Both the position numbers and the translations under genes were made by a program. A stretch of 64,000 bases of DNA, from assembly GCA_021819825.1 (NCBI GenBank), contig JAKAEZ010000008.1, positions 1-64,000 on the forward strand, given 5' to 3'. Shown one piece after another: positions 1 through 8,903 of the stretch; positions within the stretch are counted from its first letter, which is position 1; each line of letters opens with the position of its first letter. Origin of the DNA: Planctomycetota bacterium (GTDB taxonomy: Bacteria > Planctomycetota > Phycisphaerae > WQYP01). The notes below the pieces were generated by a model. That model had not been told where the DNA came from. It did no database searches and saw only the letters and a program-made list of their open reading frames with translations.

Positions 1-99
1 AACCGCCCGCTATTTGAAACGATCAAGACGCTCCTCATGAACGCCTGGGCCGGTAAAAATCCCGGCTTGCTTACCGATGTTCTGATCGACTCCTCCTGA
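1..99 (+). CDS. C-terminal end of an unrecognised protein (cut by window edge)
   Basis: Frame 1 is open from the first base to a TGA at 97-99. It encodes about 32 residues that begin NRPLFETIKTLL and end VLIDSS. The peptide looks like an ordinary soluble C-terminus, but there is too little to assign a family. It could also be chance reading, because the start lies outside the window. Confidence 0.4.
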   Translation, partial: NRPLFETIKTLLMNAWAGKNPGLLTDVLIDSS

Positions 100-250
100 A
101 CTTGCCTGCCGGAGCCGCAGAGCGGTAAACAGTTACCATGGCAAGGAAGTGCAACGGGGACGCCAATAGTTAATTTAATGGTGGGGGAATCAGCGTCTTG
201 GCCAGTTACGCAATGTTGTAGTCTACCGGCGAGTTTGCTGGTATTTTGTC

Positions 251-442
251 GTTCGGTATCACTACTGTCCGGTTAAGACCGATGGGCGACGTGATATATG
301 CGATATTTCAAGGAATTTTGAGGATTTCTCCAGTGGACAAGTTTCAAATCGTGTACCATGCCCCAGATGCACAAAACCCTTATGCCGCCGGATTAAAATG
401 GCCTTTTCCTGTGTTGTTAACCGGACAGTAGTGGTTCGGTAT
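251..442. mobile_element. MITE-like insertion with 17-bp terminal inverted repeats and 9-bp target duplication
   Basis: The 174-bp core is 260-433. Its left end (260-276) reads CACTACTGTCCGGTTAA and its right end (417-433) is the exact reverse complement, 17 of 17 bases. The core is flanked by a perfect 9-bp direct repeat, GTTCGGTAT, at 251-259 and 434-442. This is the structure of a transposed element plus target-site duplication. It is too short for a transposase, but an open frame from ATG 282 runs 49 codons to a stop inside the right end and may be an N-terminal remnant. The ends and duplication length suggest an IS4-like parent; that assignment is inference. No second copy was noticed in this window. 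Confidence 0.85.
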
Positions 443-445
443 AAT
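417..445 (+). promoter_or_regulatory. Possible promoter formed across the MITE right end
   Basis: A perfect TATAAT lies at 440-445, overlapping the target duplication. A -35-like TTAACC (4 of 6 consensus matches) sits in the right inverted repeat at 417-422, with a 17-bp spacer. It points towards the small ORF at 484. The insertion may therefore have supplied half of a promoter. Confidence 0.35.
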
Positions 446-483
446 TAAAACGTGCTATTCGGATAAGGGTAAGGAATTGTTTC

Positions 484-729
484 TTGGTCGCGATGAGCGA
501 AACAACCTCGGCAACCAAACTGAACGGCAAAGACCGCCGCAGCGGCGTATCCGTGCAATCCCACAACTCGATCCCCGGCACGGTGTTGAGGCAGGAGCCG
601 CCGAAGTTTGTGTTCCCGGTGTGCGTTCCGGATATCGCTCCATGGGTGACTTGGGCCAGGGCGTGGCTCCTGTACGTAATGCAGCGCGGGTATTTCCCGA
701 TCCTCAGCGCAGCGACTCGCGGGCACTAG
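484..729 (+). CDS. Small hypothetical protein
   Basis: This 81-codon frame starts at TTG 484, with AAGGAA eight bases upstream, or at an internal ATG (493). The product is hydrophilic at first (SETTSATKLNGKDRR) and has one weakly hydrophobic stretch near its end (WARAWLLYVM). No family is recognised. It lies just downstream of the MITE-like insertion, and competing frames overlap it. It could be a real small protein or non-coding accessory DNA. Confidence 0.3.
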   Translation: MVAMSETTSATKLNGKDRRSGVSVQSHNSIPGTVLRQEPPKFVFPVCVPDIAPWVTWARAWLLYVMQRGYFPILSAATRGH

Positions 730-776
730 CATGGCCGGCGCAACGGTGCTGATTTAATGATGGCGGTAATGTGTTA

Positions 777-1580
777 ATGTGGAAGCGATCTTTATGGATT
801 GTTGTCGCGCTTGCGGCGGTCGCCGCGGCAGCCGTGGCTGCGGTCAAGGTGCGGCGCGCCTACCAGCGTGAAAAATTCTACCGGCAGGCTTACCTCAGCG
901 CCAATGCGGTGCTCTACGGCCCGGGTTTGTGGTTTCCCTTCGGCCGTACGATTCCCGGGAAACTGTGTCACATGTCGGGAGGCGGGCAGGGGTGGTTGAG
1001 CCTCCGATTACTTGAAGAACTTCGTCTCGACACCTACTTGGACAATGCTCCCCGTCTTGCTGGTGCCGTTGCATGGAAATCATTCGTGCCGGGTATGGGG
1101 ACAACCATTGACGTATCTTGGATCGGCAAGCTAACCTATCCGGCGGTGTTGAAAGTCTCTCGGCCCGGCGGGCAGGGCTCGATTAAACTGCCAATATACG
1201 CAGAGTACGTTTTGCCGTTGTTCCCCGGCGGGGACTCCTTAGTCTACTCCGTTGCGCTTAGCGCGAGGAGTCCGCACGCGCGGGGATTCTTTAACTTCAC
1301 CAAGCCAAGCCAAACGCCCGACCTGACCGTCCAAATTCTCGAGGGCGACGGGCGGCATTCAAACAGGGCCCCGGTCGCATGGGAGGATGTGCAAGGCCGC
1401 TACAGGATTTCCGGGGACTCGGAAATATTCCCGCGCGGCTCGCCGCCCCCGGTGCGCGCGATATACACACGCCACAACGGTCTGCCTGTGGCGGACAGCA
1501 CCTTGACGGGACCGCGGTTTTTGCAGCACCCTCCGGGTCCGGTACCGGCCGGCTTGGGGCTTGGCGTGCGAGAGCGGTGA
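777..1580 (+). CDS. Membrane-anchored hypothetical protein
   Basis: The protein is about 267 residues from ATG 777 (GTG 771 is an alternative). Residues 5-25 form an Ala/Val-rich transmembrane helix or uncleaved signal anchor (SLWIVVALAAVAAAAVAAV), followed by a basic stretch (VRRAYQREKF) typical of a stop-transfer junction. The rest is a globular region with no motif that I recognise. The last 50 or so residues are rich in Pro, Arg and Gly and may be read past the original end of the gene. No neighbour suggests a function. The setting, next to a mobile element and repeats, suggests accessory DNA. Confidence 0.55.
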   Translation: MWKRSLWIVVALAAVAAAAVAAVKVRRAYQREKFYRQAYLSANAVLYGPGLWFPFGRTIPGKLCHMSGGGQGWLSLRLLEELRLDTYLDNAPRLAGAVAWKSFVPGMGTTIDVSWIGKLTYPAVLKVSRPGGQGSIKLPIYAEYVLPLFPGGDSLVYSVALSARSPHARGFFNFTKPSQTPDLTVQILEGDGRHSNRAPVAWEDVQGRYRISGDSEIFPRGSPPPVRAIYTRHNGLPVADSTLTGPRFLQHPPGPVPAGLGLGVRER

Positions 1581-1995
1581 GCTGTCCAGCGGTACAAAAC
1601 GTTCCCCCGCCCGGCACGGAGAATCTCCAGTTCCGGCCGCAGCAGTCCGGACTCCGTAACTTCATGGTCCCGCTGAATCATCAATCAATCGGGGAATCTG
1701 GGGAATCTGAGAAATCTGTGGATTCGTACAACCACCAAGGATCAATGATCACGAATCAAGAATATGGATTCTCCGATGACATCTGGCGGGTTTGGCCGCA
1801 TGGCAACTTGAGGAGAGGGATCCGATCATACGGCGGCGGTAATACGGATGATTGCATCGGCACAGCGCCCGAACAGCGCCCGAAAGCTGGGGGCAAAAAC
1901 GTGCCTTTTGGTGCCATTGCGTGCCACAAGGGATTAAGCAGTGGGACAGAGAGAATCACCGCACTGGGTGCGAAAAACGTGCTTAAATCAGCCAT
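1581..1995. other. Gene-free stretch with short tandem repeats
   Basis: No convincing gene is seen; frames here are short and lack start signals. The stretch holds a degenerate 9-bp tandem repeat (GGGGAATCT twice, then GAGAAATCT and GTGGATTCG) at 1691-1726. It also holds an exact tandem 11-bp duplication of ACAGCGCCCGA at 1862-1883. The tRNA-Arg gene follows. Confidence 0.6.
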
Positions 1996-2069
1996 TGCGC
2001 CCGACAGGGATCGAACCTGTGACCTGCGGTTTAGGAAACCACCGCTCTATCCAACTGAGCTACGGGCGC
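1996..2069 (-). tRNA. tRNA-Arg (anticodon CCU)
   Basis: Read on the minus strand, the sequence folds as a complete cloverleaf. The acceptor GCGCCCG pairs with CGGGCGC, the D arm is GCUC/GAGC, and the anticodon stem GUGGU/ACCGC carries a loop with CCU. The T arm has GGUUCGAUCC. The length is 74 nt with an A discriminator, and CCA is not encoded. It lies 41 bp beyond the stop of the AsmA-like gene on the same strand and may be cotranscribed with it. Confidence 0.95.
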
Positions 2070-2110
2070 CGGAATGTCCGGGTTGGCTGAAATTATAACC
2101 ATTTATCTGG

Positions 2111-5100
2111 TTATTGCCCAAACCCGGTAAAGGGCCAGGTCAGGAAGCGTAAGGGGACAGGCGCTATCACCGGCTTGGCGAGCGTGCCGGAAACGCGCAG
2201 CTCCAGGAGTTGCGCGCGGGCAAGTCCGAAAAGAACGCCCAGCAGGGGCACACGCGTGCCATGCGGGGATTGCGTGATGAATCGAAGGTCCAGATCGGTG
2301 GTGTGTAGATTCAAAGAGCCTTCGCCCACAAGATTAACGCCCGGACTGCTTAAGGAAATCGGTTGAAATCGCACGATATTGTTGTTGATGAAATAGCGCA
2401 CGTGGGCGTGTTGGAAATCGGAACTGATGGGCAGACGCAGGGTCACAATCTGCATGAGGCCCATGGCCATGGGTACGTCATAAATACGGGCGCGGCTAAT
2501 CACGAGTTGTCCGTTGCCCTTCCGGATCGTTTTATTTCCCAATATCGTACTAAGATTCAGGGACGCGTCGACAATTCCAGTACTGGTTTGAATGCCTTTG
2601 GCACTACCGACGCCGGCGGGGGCGACTAACAGTTGTGCTAGTTGTGAGCCATGCAACTGGCAGGCGACATCATAAGATGCCGCGCTACCCGTATGGATAT
2701 GAATTTGCCCCGTCAGCTTGCCGCCGGCGACAATTCCCTTGATTTGATCAATGGTGATCTGATGTGTGGAGGAATTGGCGGTAATTTCGCCGGTCAGTGG
2801 ATCGGCAATTCTGCCCTCCCAGTTCAAGCGACTCACGTCAAACTGCCCGTCGAGCATGGGCAAAGAATTGCCGGGGATCAGGTCCAGTGCGATGGTAACG
2901 GTCGCCTGTTTGGCTTTGAGTTTAATATTGCCGGCTGTCGCGAGATTATTGAGCACCAGTGAGCCGGTAATATGCCATCGATAGGCTTTGCCGACCTTGA
3001 TTCGCTGCAACTCGGGTAGCTCAAGAATCCAGCTTGCCCGCGGTTTAAGTCCGTCGATAAATCGACCGGTGGACCCTGGAATTAAAGCCATCCAGGGTTT
3101 GGACAAGTGCGGCCCCCCGGCAGTTACGGAAAGTGCCAAAGAGTCTGATCCGATATGATAAACGCCGGAAAGCTTCAGGTGCTGCGCCCCCGCGCCGGCT
3201 TGAATGTTTTTCATGTGAATACTTCCAGCGGTCACATCCACATCACCGGTAACCTCCGATAGTGGTGTCGGCAAAAAGGCGGGGTTCACGGTCATGCCAT
3301 CCGGTTGCACCTGCACATGATATTGCTGATCCCGCATCGCGGTGACCCCGGTAAGCGGGTTCTTAAGAGCATTAACCGAATAGGTAAATGTTCCGTTACT
3401 GGAACCGCGAATTTTCCATTTGTTCCAAAAATCCGCCATGGCTTCGGGCACGCCGGCCGGAGCCGGGGCGGCAATCCGAACATTTTTCCAGCCGCCATTC
3501 AGGCTCACGCGCACCGGCCCGGTATGTGGTTCAGCGATGGCTCCCATCAACGTGAGCGTACCCTTGCCATCGGATCCGGTTCGCCCGGTAACACTGTTAA
3601 TGATTAACCCGCCGGAACTGATGTGCGCTAAAGCCGTGACGCCGCGCACCGGCCATGGCAGTTGCGTCGGCGTCATGACACCCTGATTGACCGTCAGATT
3701 CCCCCGCACCGATGGATTTCCACCGCTGCCGCGGGTGATCATGGCATCAAGGTCAGCATTGCCGGATTGGACATGCAGTAATTTAATCCATTTGGCCCAT
3801 GATTCCGGAAGGCTGCCGATTAAGGTGGAATTAATCGGCACATTGACCGCCCGCAGGTGGACCATCGGCTTAAGCTTGGCAAGGTTACGCGGTGAATATG
3901 TCACTTTGCCGGTAAATATAATATTTCCGGTCTTGCCCACCGGGGCTTCGAGCTTGATGATTTTCGTTTCGTGATCCGTAAATATCAGCGAGCCGTGGAC
4001 ATGCTTCAGCGGATACGGCAAATCGCGGTATGCGCCGGAAACATCCTTCGGAAAAATATGCAGCACAATCCGCGGGTCACCACGGGTACCGGCGGCGTGC
4101 GTTACATCGCAGACAAATCCGCCCACCCCCACCGGGTTAAACCGGTTCCAGATAGGCCGAATATTCGCCGGCAGGCTCGCCGCAAGTCTGCGATCAAAAT
4201 ACGCGTGCGGCGAACTGATGACCAGATGAATCGGGCCATCATTTTCATTGATGGCCACGCTGCCGTTAAGCGACACGGGGAATGCCTCGGCGCTGGCCTG
4301 AACATTAACAAAGCTGATGTGATGACTTGTAAAACGGATCAATCCATGAACATGGTCCATCGGGTATGGAAAATTGATATATCTCGCATGAACATTCTTG
4401 CATTCAATTTCCCCGCGTACGACCGGCGGCGCATGTAATTGGCTGCGGTCCACATGGACCGTGATGTTGAGCAACCCGCTGGGACGCAACCGGTGAAAGA
4501 TGGCCTGGGCCAGTGAAAAATCACGCGTTGAAAAAATCTTCGGGTAAGGCAAAGGAATATTGACATGAGAAAGCTTAACAGTCGCATGAAAGGGAGCACC
4601 GGATTCAAAGCCGTCAAAGTGAGCGCTGGGAACCTGGAATTTCCAACCCAGCACAACACCGCGCAAATGGTCAATGGTCAAAGCGGTGCCGCTGACCGCC
4701 ACGGATCCCTTGAGATTATTCAATGGAATAATTTGCGGGCCCAATCGACGGCTTGGCGCAACGGTCACAAGCGATACGCCGTCAAGCATCGCATGAACAT
4801 GCACGCCGCTGCCGGGACTGACCCGAAAAACAATATGGCTTAAGCTCCCCCGCAAATGCAGCTTACGCCAAAGTTGCTGCACCGCCGCGGGCAATGTTTG
4901 GCGAAAGCTCGGTGTAAATTGAATCTTGTTGATCCGGGCGGAAAATTCACGTGTGCTGATATTGTAAAGCCCGGTGAGAACAATGCCCGGATGTCGATCA
5001 AAGCTTTGTTGCTCCATATCCAATTGATAGGTCGAATGAGATTCAGGACTTGGCCCCATTTCAGCGTTGATCAGACTCTGACCGAGTATCTTATACGTTC

Positions 5101-5704
5101 CATGGCGAATTTCCGCCCAGCGTACAACCGCATCCTGCAAATTGATGGAGGGTAACCGCATGGGACGATTGCTCTGATTCGCCCGCTTCGGTGCCGATGG
5201 CCCGGTTGCGGAATGGGCAAATCCCTCATAGTTCCATTGTCGGACGGTCATATCATCCACCAAATTTAACATGGGGCGAACCGCCGTAATTTGTGAAGCG
5301 TGCAGTCGCCCGCTAAGCAGTCCCAGCCAGTTAAAGCTCACAGCCACCTGATCCGCGGAAAATAAGGTGGTCGATGGCATTTTTCCCGGATTGGTCCGCA
5401 ACCGTACGCCGCCCAGGCGTAGCGTTCCATTCCAGGAAAGTTGGGCGGTTTGCACGGTTACACGCGCCCCCAGCACATGCGAGAGCAACAGCCCGGACAT
5501 CGCGCTTAAACGTTTGGGATTGGTCAGATACCACACCGCACCGATGATGCACGTAAGCAGTAATAATATGGATATGGAAATTAAACGGCGCATCCGCCCG
5601 ACGAACATGGCATGGGGCGACCGATGCACGCGGCCGATGGAGGCGGTTTTCCACCATTTGGCGGGACTGGCACGGGGAAATTCAGCCATGAAAAAACACC
5701 ACAT
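2111..5704 (-). CDS. Large AsmA-like protein (YhdP/AsmA superfamily)
   Basis: The 1197-residue protein has one N-terminal transmembrane helix near residues 40-62 (LISISILLLLTCIIGAVWYL) and then a very long, beta-rich region. Its C-terminus matches the AsmA-like C-terminal region (MGLMQIVTLRLPISSDF, then repeated VNLVGEGSLNLHTTDLDLRF-type strands). Family members are anchored in the inner membrane, span the periplasm, and several help move phospholipid to the outer membrane. The start is uncertain: ATG 5704 lies 8 bp after the upstream stop, ATG 5689 is close, and in-frame ATGs at 5608 and 5593 sit nearer the helix. It is the last protein gene of a minus-strand run behind tilS and a glycosyltransferase. 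Confidence 0.8.
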   Translation of the reverse strand: MWCFFMAEFPRASPAKWWKTASIGRVHRSPHAMFVGRMRRLISISILLLLTCIIGAVWYLTNPKRLSAMSGLLLSHVLGARVTVQTAQLSWNGTLRLGGVRLRTNPGKMPSTTLFSADQVAVSFNWLGLLSGRLHASQITAVRPMLNLVDDMTVRQWNYEGFAHSATGPSAPKRANQSNRPMRLPSINLQDAVVRWAEIRHGTYKILGQSLINAEMGPSPESHSTYQLDMEQQSFDRHPGIVLTGLYNISTREFSARINKIQFTPSFRQTLPAAVQQLWRKLHLRGSLSHIVFRVSPGSGVHVHAMLDGVSLVTVAPSRRLGPQIIPLNNLKGSVAVSGTALTIDHLRGVVLGWKFQVPSAHFDGFESGAPFHATVKLSHVNIPLPYPKIFSTRDFSLAQAIFHRLRPSGLLNITVHVDRSQLHAPPVVRGEIECKNVHARYINFPYPMDHVHGLIRFTSHHISFVNVQASAEAFPVSLNGSVAINENDGPIHLVISSPHAYFDRRLAASLPANIRPIWNRFNPVGVGGFVCDVTHAAGTRGDPRIVLHIFPKDVSGAYRDLPYPLKHVHGSLIFTDHETKIIKLEAPVGKTGNIIFTGKVTYSPRNLAKLKPMVHLRAVNVPINSTLIGSLPESWAKWIKLLHVQSGNADLDAMITRGSGGNPSVRGNLTVNQGVMTPTQLPWPVRGVTALAHISSGGLIINSVTGRTGSDGKGTLTLMGAIAEPHTGPVRVSLNGGWKNVRIAAPAPAGVPEAMADFWNKWKIRGSSNGTFTYSVNALKNPLTGVTAMRDQQYHVQVQPDGMTVNPAFLPTPLSEVTGDVDVTAGSIHMKNIQAGAGAQHLKLSGVYHIGSDSLALSVTAGGPHLSKPWMALIPGSTGRFIDGLKPRASWILELPELQRIKVGKAYRWHITGSLVLNNLATAGNIKLKAKQATVTIALDLIPGNSLPMLDGQFDVSRLNWEGRIADPLTGEITANSSTHQITIDQIKGIVAGGKLTGQIHIHTGSAASYDVACQLHGSQLAQLLVAPAGVGSAKGIQTSTGIVDASLNLSTILGNKTIRKGNGQLVISRARIYDVPMAMGLMQIVTLRLPISSDFQHAHVRYFINNNIVRFQPISLSSPGVNLVGEGSLNLHTTDLDLRFITQSPHGTRVPLLGVLFGLARAQLLELRVSGTLAKPVIAPVPLRFLTWPFTGFGQ

Positions 5705-5711
5705 CCATGAT

Positions 5712-6959
5712 TCACGCGATGCGTGCGGGATCTTGCTTTCGCCGTATCGCGGGGGCCATACCCATGGCCGTAAAAACCACTACCAGCGGCATAACCGGAA
5801 CGCGGTACCGAACCGACCCGAGAAACACCGCATGCATTAATGTAAAGTATACGATTGGAACCATCAGGACTCCAAATAAAGGCGTCCCGATGGGGTATCG
5901 GAATAAGCCGATTATCGCAAGAATAAATAGCGGTGTATACCAAAGCGTCAGGACTATATTCAGCCAGACGCCGGTATATCCACGAGCGTGCAGCCACGGA
6001 GACCATGTGCGGGCGATTTTAACAAATGCTAGGCGTACTACACGCGATGGATGGTTGAAAATATCCGTAAAGGCTCGATGAGTCCAGGCCAAGTCGCGCT
6101 GACTTTCGTTAAGCCGCTGAATCGAAGGCGGTATGATCAGGTCCGATTGTCGCGGTCCACCGGTAGCGCCGGAATAAACCGATTCGTACAGACTGATCCC
6201 CTGCATGGTGGTAAACCGGAAAAAATCCTGATGAAAAAGTCGATCATTGCGTATCCACCATGGCAAAAGACATACGCCCACCAGCAGTATTGTCAAAATA
6301 CTTCCTATGACAGAGATTTTCCGATCCACCCCCCGCGACGCAACCAAAACACCCCAGAGCAGCAGCGGGAACAGGCACAGTGAAACCTCAGCACGAATAT
6401 ATACACCGATTGCCCATAAAACGGCGAAACTGATCCAAAGGCCCCACTGGTTTCGGTGCCGCATAATTTTTAAAAACAAATAAAGGCTTACCATAAACAC
6501 AAACGTAAACAGCGGTTCGGTCAGCAATGAAGCGGAAAATCCGATTCCCAATGGATCCACAGCCGCCAAGGCCCCGGCAAGCAAACCCGTGGCCGGAGAA
6601 ACATATCGGCCAAACAGAGCCGAAAAACTCGTAGTTAATGCGCTGAAAACTGCCTGCGCCAGCAGGATCGGCAAATGGTGGAACCCAAATAATGCATAAA
6701 ACCCGGCCATGAAAACGGGATACCCCGGCATTCGTCGCGCAAATTGCCCGTGAACTTCATAGCGGTGACCGGTGGCGATCGCCTTAGCCAACGCGGAATA
6801 ATCCGCCGAATCCGGGAGATAATACGGATGCACAATGGCGGTGACCACACGCAGGATTAACGCAACAAGAAATATCCACAAAACCGCACGGCGGAAATGT
6901 ACGGCATTTTCAGCCCACGAATCAAGGCGGTTCCAAATCCGAACGTAGCGAGTCAGCAT
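5712..6959 (-). CDS. Polytopic membrane glycosyltransferase, GT39/ArnT-like
   Basis: The 415-residue protein has about ten hydrophobic helices. After the first helix comes an acidic loop (YYLPDSADYSALAKAI) matching the metal-binding Asp/Glu loop of GT39 and related GT-C enzymes, followed by RRMPGYPVFMAGFYALFG, a common family feature. Such enzymes transfer a sugar from a polyprenyl-phosphate carrier to a lipid or protein outside the cytoplasmic membrane. The acceptor cannot be read from the sequence. The start ATG overlaps the tilS stop (ATGCTGA), implying translational coupling. The AsmA-like gene begins 8 bp after its stop, so a role in envelope assembly is a reasonable inference. Confidence 0.75.
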   Translation of the reverse strand: MLTRYVRIWNRLDSWAENAVHFRRAVLWIFLVALILRVVTAIVHPYYLPDSADYSALAKAIATGHRYEVHGQFARRMPGYPVFMAGFYALFGFHHLPILLAQAVFSALTTSFSALFGRYVSPATGLLAGALAAVDPLGIGFSASLLTEPLFTFVFMVSLYLFLKIMRHRNQWGLWISFAVLWAIGVYIRAEVSLCLFPLLLWGVLVASRGVDRKISVIGSILTILLVGVCLLPWWIRNDRLFHQDFFRFTTMQGISLYESVYSGATGGPRQSDLIIPPSIQRLNESQRDLAWTHRAFTDIFNHPSRVVRLAFVKIARTWSPWLHARGYTGVWLNIVLTLWYTPLFILAIIGLFRYPIGTPLFGVLMVPIVYFTLMHAVFLGSVRYRVPVMPLVVVFTAMGMAPAIRRKQDPARIA

Positions 6960-8002
6960 TTGATCGGCCTCCGGATTTTCTCACCGCTTTCGCGGGCGCG
7001 AAATATGTTAATGCGACCCCTGATCACCTTCAGCCTTATCGCCCGGGCAAACTGAATTTCCCCGGCCAGAGATCCCGATTGAAGTTTATCCACTACTTCC
7101 AGTAATGTCGTGGTGTTTATGCCATCTTCATCTCCGCCGGCATCCACAATTGCCATACGCAACGCCAGCGCGGCCGGTGCCGCATGCGATTGGGCTATGG
7201 AATTGGCTGAAACGCTTACCGTATAACGCCCCCGCCGATAATGCCCCGCCCGCAGCAACTCCCGTGCGTGAAGCTTAAGAAAATCCCCCGCCGCCCTATC
7301 ATGGCGGGCATTGCGCTGCAATAACTCACGAATTCGCGGCTGATAGGTTTCCAGCGTCGGCAATAACTCATGCCGGATTCGATTGCGCAAATAGTGTGTC
7401 TCCTGATTACTTGCATCCTCCCGCCACGGCTGCTTGATCTCCATAAGCCATTTCTTTAATTCCCCACCGGGCCAGGGCAACATTGGACGCACCAACGCGA
7501 TGTCTCCGCGCCATTCTTTTTCATTCATGCCCGCCAGCCCCGTCACGCCGGCCCCCCGCAGCAACCGCATAAGAATCGTTTCCGCCTGATCATCGGCATG
7601 ATGAGCCAGAACCACCGCATCACAGTGGCCGGCCGCGGCCATGGCCAACAACGCTTTATACCGCCCCTGCCGCGCGGCGTTTTCACTGACGACGCGCTTG
7701 GCCCCGGCATTTTTAAGATTAAGTTTTTTTCCGCGGAAGGGCACGCCCAGCGATTTGGCCAGATTGCGGACAAAGGCTTCATCGCGCCGGGATTCAATTC
7801 CGCGAAGTTGATGGTTCACATGCCCCACGATCAATTTCCAGTGCCAATAATCCGATTCGTTAATCGCGTGCAAAAGCTTTAATAAGGCCACGCTGTCCGC
7901 CCCGCCGGAACACGCCACCAGCAGACGCATCCGTGGCACAAGCAACCTCCGACGGTGCAGATATTGATCGAGCTGTTGAACAAGGCCGGCCGGTGCGGGC
8001 AT
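6953..8002 (-). CDS. tilS: tRNA(Ile)-lysidine synthase
   Basis: TilS uses ATP and lysine to convert C34 of the CAU-anticodon tRNA-Ile to lysidine, so that it reads AUA. The N-terminal PP-loop is clear (VACSGGADSVALLKLL). It is followed by the HVNHQLRG and AHHADDQAETILMRLLRG motifs of the family. The C-terminal part is short, giving about 349 residues. I chose ATG 8002 (MPAPAGLVQQ) because the frame upstream to 8065 shows no family sequence and runs into the divergent gene region. The gene overlaps the downstream glycosyltransferase by 7 bp. Confidence 0.93.
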   Translation of the reverse strand: MPAPAGLVQQLDQYLHRRRLLVPRMRLLVACSGGADSVALLKLLHAINESDYWHWKLIVGHVNHQLRGIESRRDEAFVRNLAKSLGVPFRGKKLNLKNAGAKRVVSENAARQGRYKALLAMAAAGHCDAVVLAHHADDQAETILMRLLRGAGVTGLAGMNEKEWRGDIALVRPMLPWPGGELKKWLMEIKQPWREDASNQETHYLRNRIRHELLPTLETYQPRIRELLQRNARHDRAAGDFLKLHARELLRAGHYRRGRYTVSVSANSIAQSHAAPAALALRMAIVDAGGDEDGINTTTLLEVVDKLQSGSLAGEIQFARAIRLKVIRGRINIFRARESGEKIRRPIKC

Positions 8003-8177
8003 AATACGTCCTATGAAATACCAACGGTATCTTAACGGCATGGCGTTGTTGCGGCTATCCATCATTGTCAGCTATCAATTCGGACCATGGCAGCAGACCA
8101 GCACGTTTTGCAGCCGCGGTTTTAGTGGCGGCGTCCAGCAACGCCCCGCGGAATATGATGCCGCACCGCGAAGGCCA

Positions 8178-8903
8178 ATGGCTATTGCAGGAATCGTCTT
8201 AACTCTGGCGACGATTCTATTTCTTTTAACTGTGCCAAGCGCCTCCGGCCAAAGCCTTGGCAGCATTCTTTCCAAAGCCCGGAATGCCAAAGCTCCCGGC
8301 AGCGGACAATTCAAACCCAACGAGAATGTGCACCCGTTTGGCGCGTCCAACAGCACGACATCTCTGGCGGTGCGGGAAGGAATCGTCACATTAAGCAATG
8401 GCAAGGTACTTTCCGGGCAGGTATGGACGACGCTGAAAACACCTTTTCGCGTCTGGCTTGCCGATATCCAGCAATATCGTGATATTGACATACGTCTAAT
8501 TAAAACGGTTCAGGTCCACGTGCTCAAGGCCGAAGAAATCCGAGATTGGCGATACCAGCAGGAGGGCAGCGATATTAAGAATTATTCCGGAAAAACCCGG
8601 CCGCGCATCAGCTTTGCCTATCGCTTTACCACGCTGCGTGGCAAGCCCGTCACCGGCACCCTTGATGCCCCCCTGTTCGTGCGTGTCGGCGGGCACACTT
8701 TCAACCTGATTCTGTATAAGCGCGTGGAAGGCAAGCTGGGGGAGAAACTTTCATCCGTCGTCTATGTAAAATCCATGACGCTTAAAGTAACACCCGCCCT
8801 TGTACGCTATGCCGCCGGACTGACGCGCAAGCTGCCATTGCTTCACTGGCGCAAATTGCTGGCTGGACTGGGGGCGGCACCAAGTTCCGGTGCCCGGCAT
8901 TAA
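8178..8903 (+). CDS. Secreted hypothetical protein
   Basis: From ATG 8178 the protein is about 241 residues and starts with a Sec-type signal peptide (IVLTLATILFLLTVPSASGQS). The frame is open back to 8013, but that extension is not signal-like. The mature protein has a segment (REGIVTLSNGKVLSGQVWTTLKTPFRVWL) that resembles small beta-strand-rich planctomycete proteins, with no catalytic motif. It diverges from tilS. Its stop overlaps the stop of ald in a convergent TTAA, so the two transcripts meet there. Function is unknown. Confidence 0.7.
   Translation: MAIAGIVLTLATILFLLTVPSASGQSLGSILSKARNAKAPGSGQFKPNENVHPFGASNSTTSLAVREGIVTLSNGKVLSGQVWTTLKTPFRVWLADIQQYRDIDIRLIKTVQVHVLKAEEIRDWRYQQEGSDIKNYSGKTRPRISFAYRFTTLRGKPVTGTLDAPLFVRVGGHTFNLILYKRVEGKLGEKLSSVVYVKSMTLKVTPALVRYAAGLTRKLPLLHWRKLLAGLGAAPSSGARH

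Noticed and set aside
1379-2098. Long plus-strand open frame crossing the tRNA-Arg gene
   Set aside because: It runs through the tRNA on the opposite strand, has no start signal, and reads no recognisable protein.
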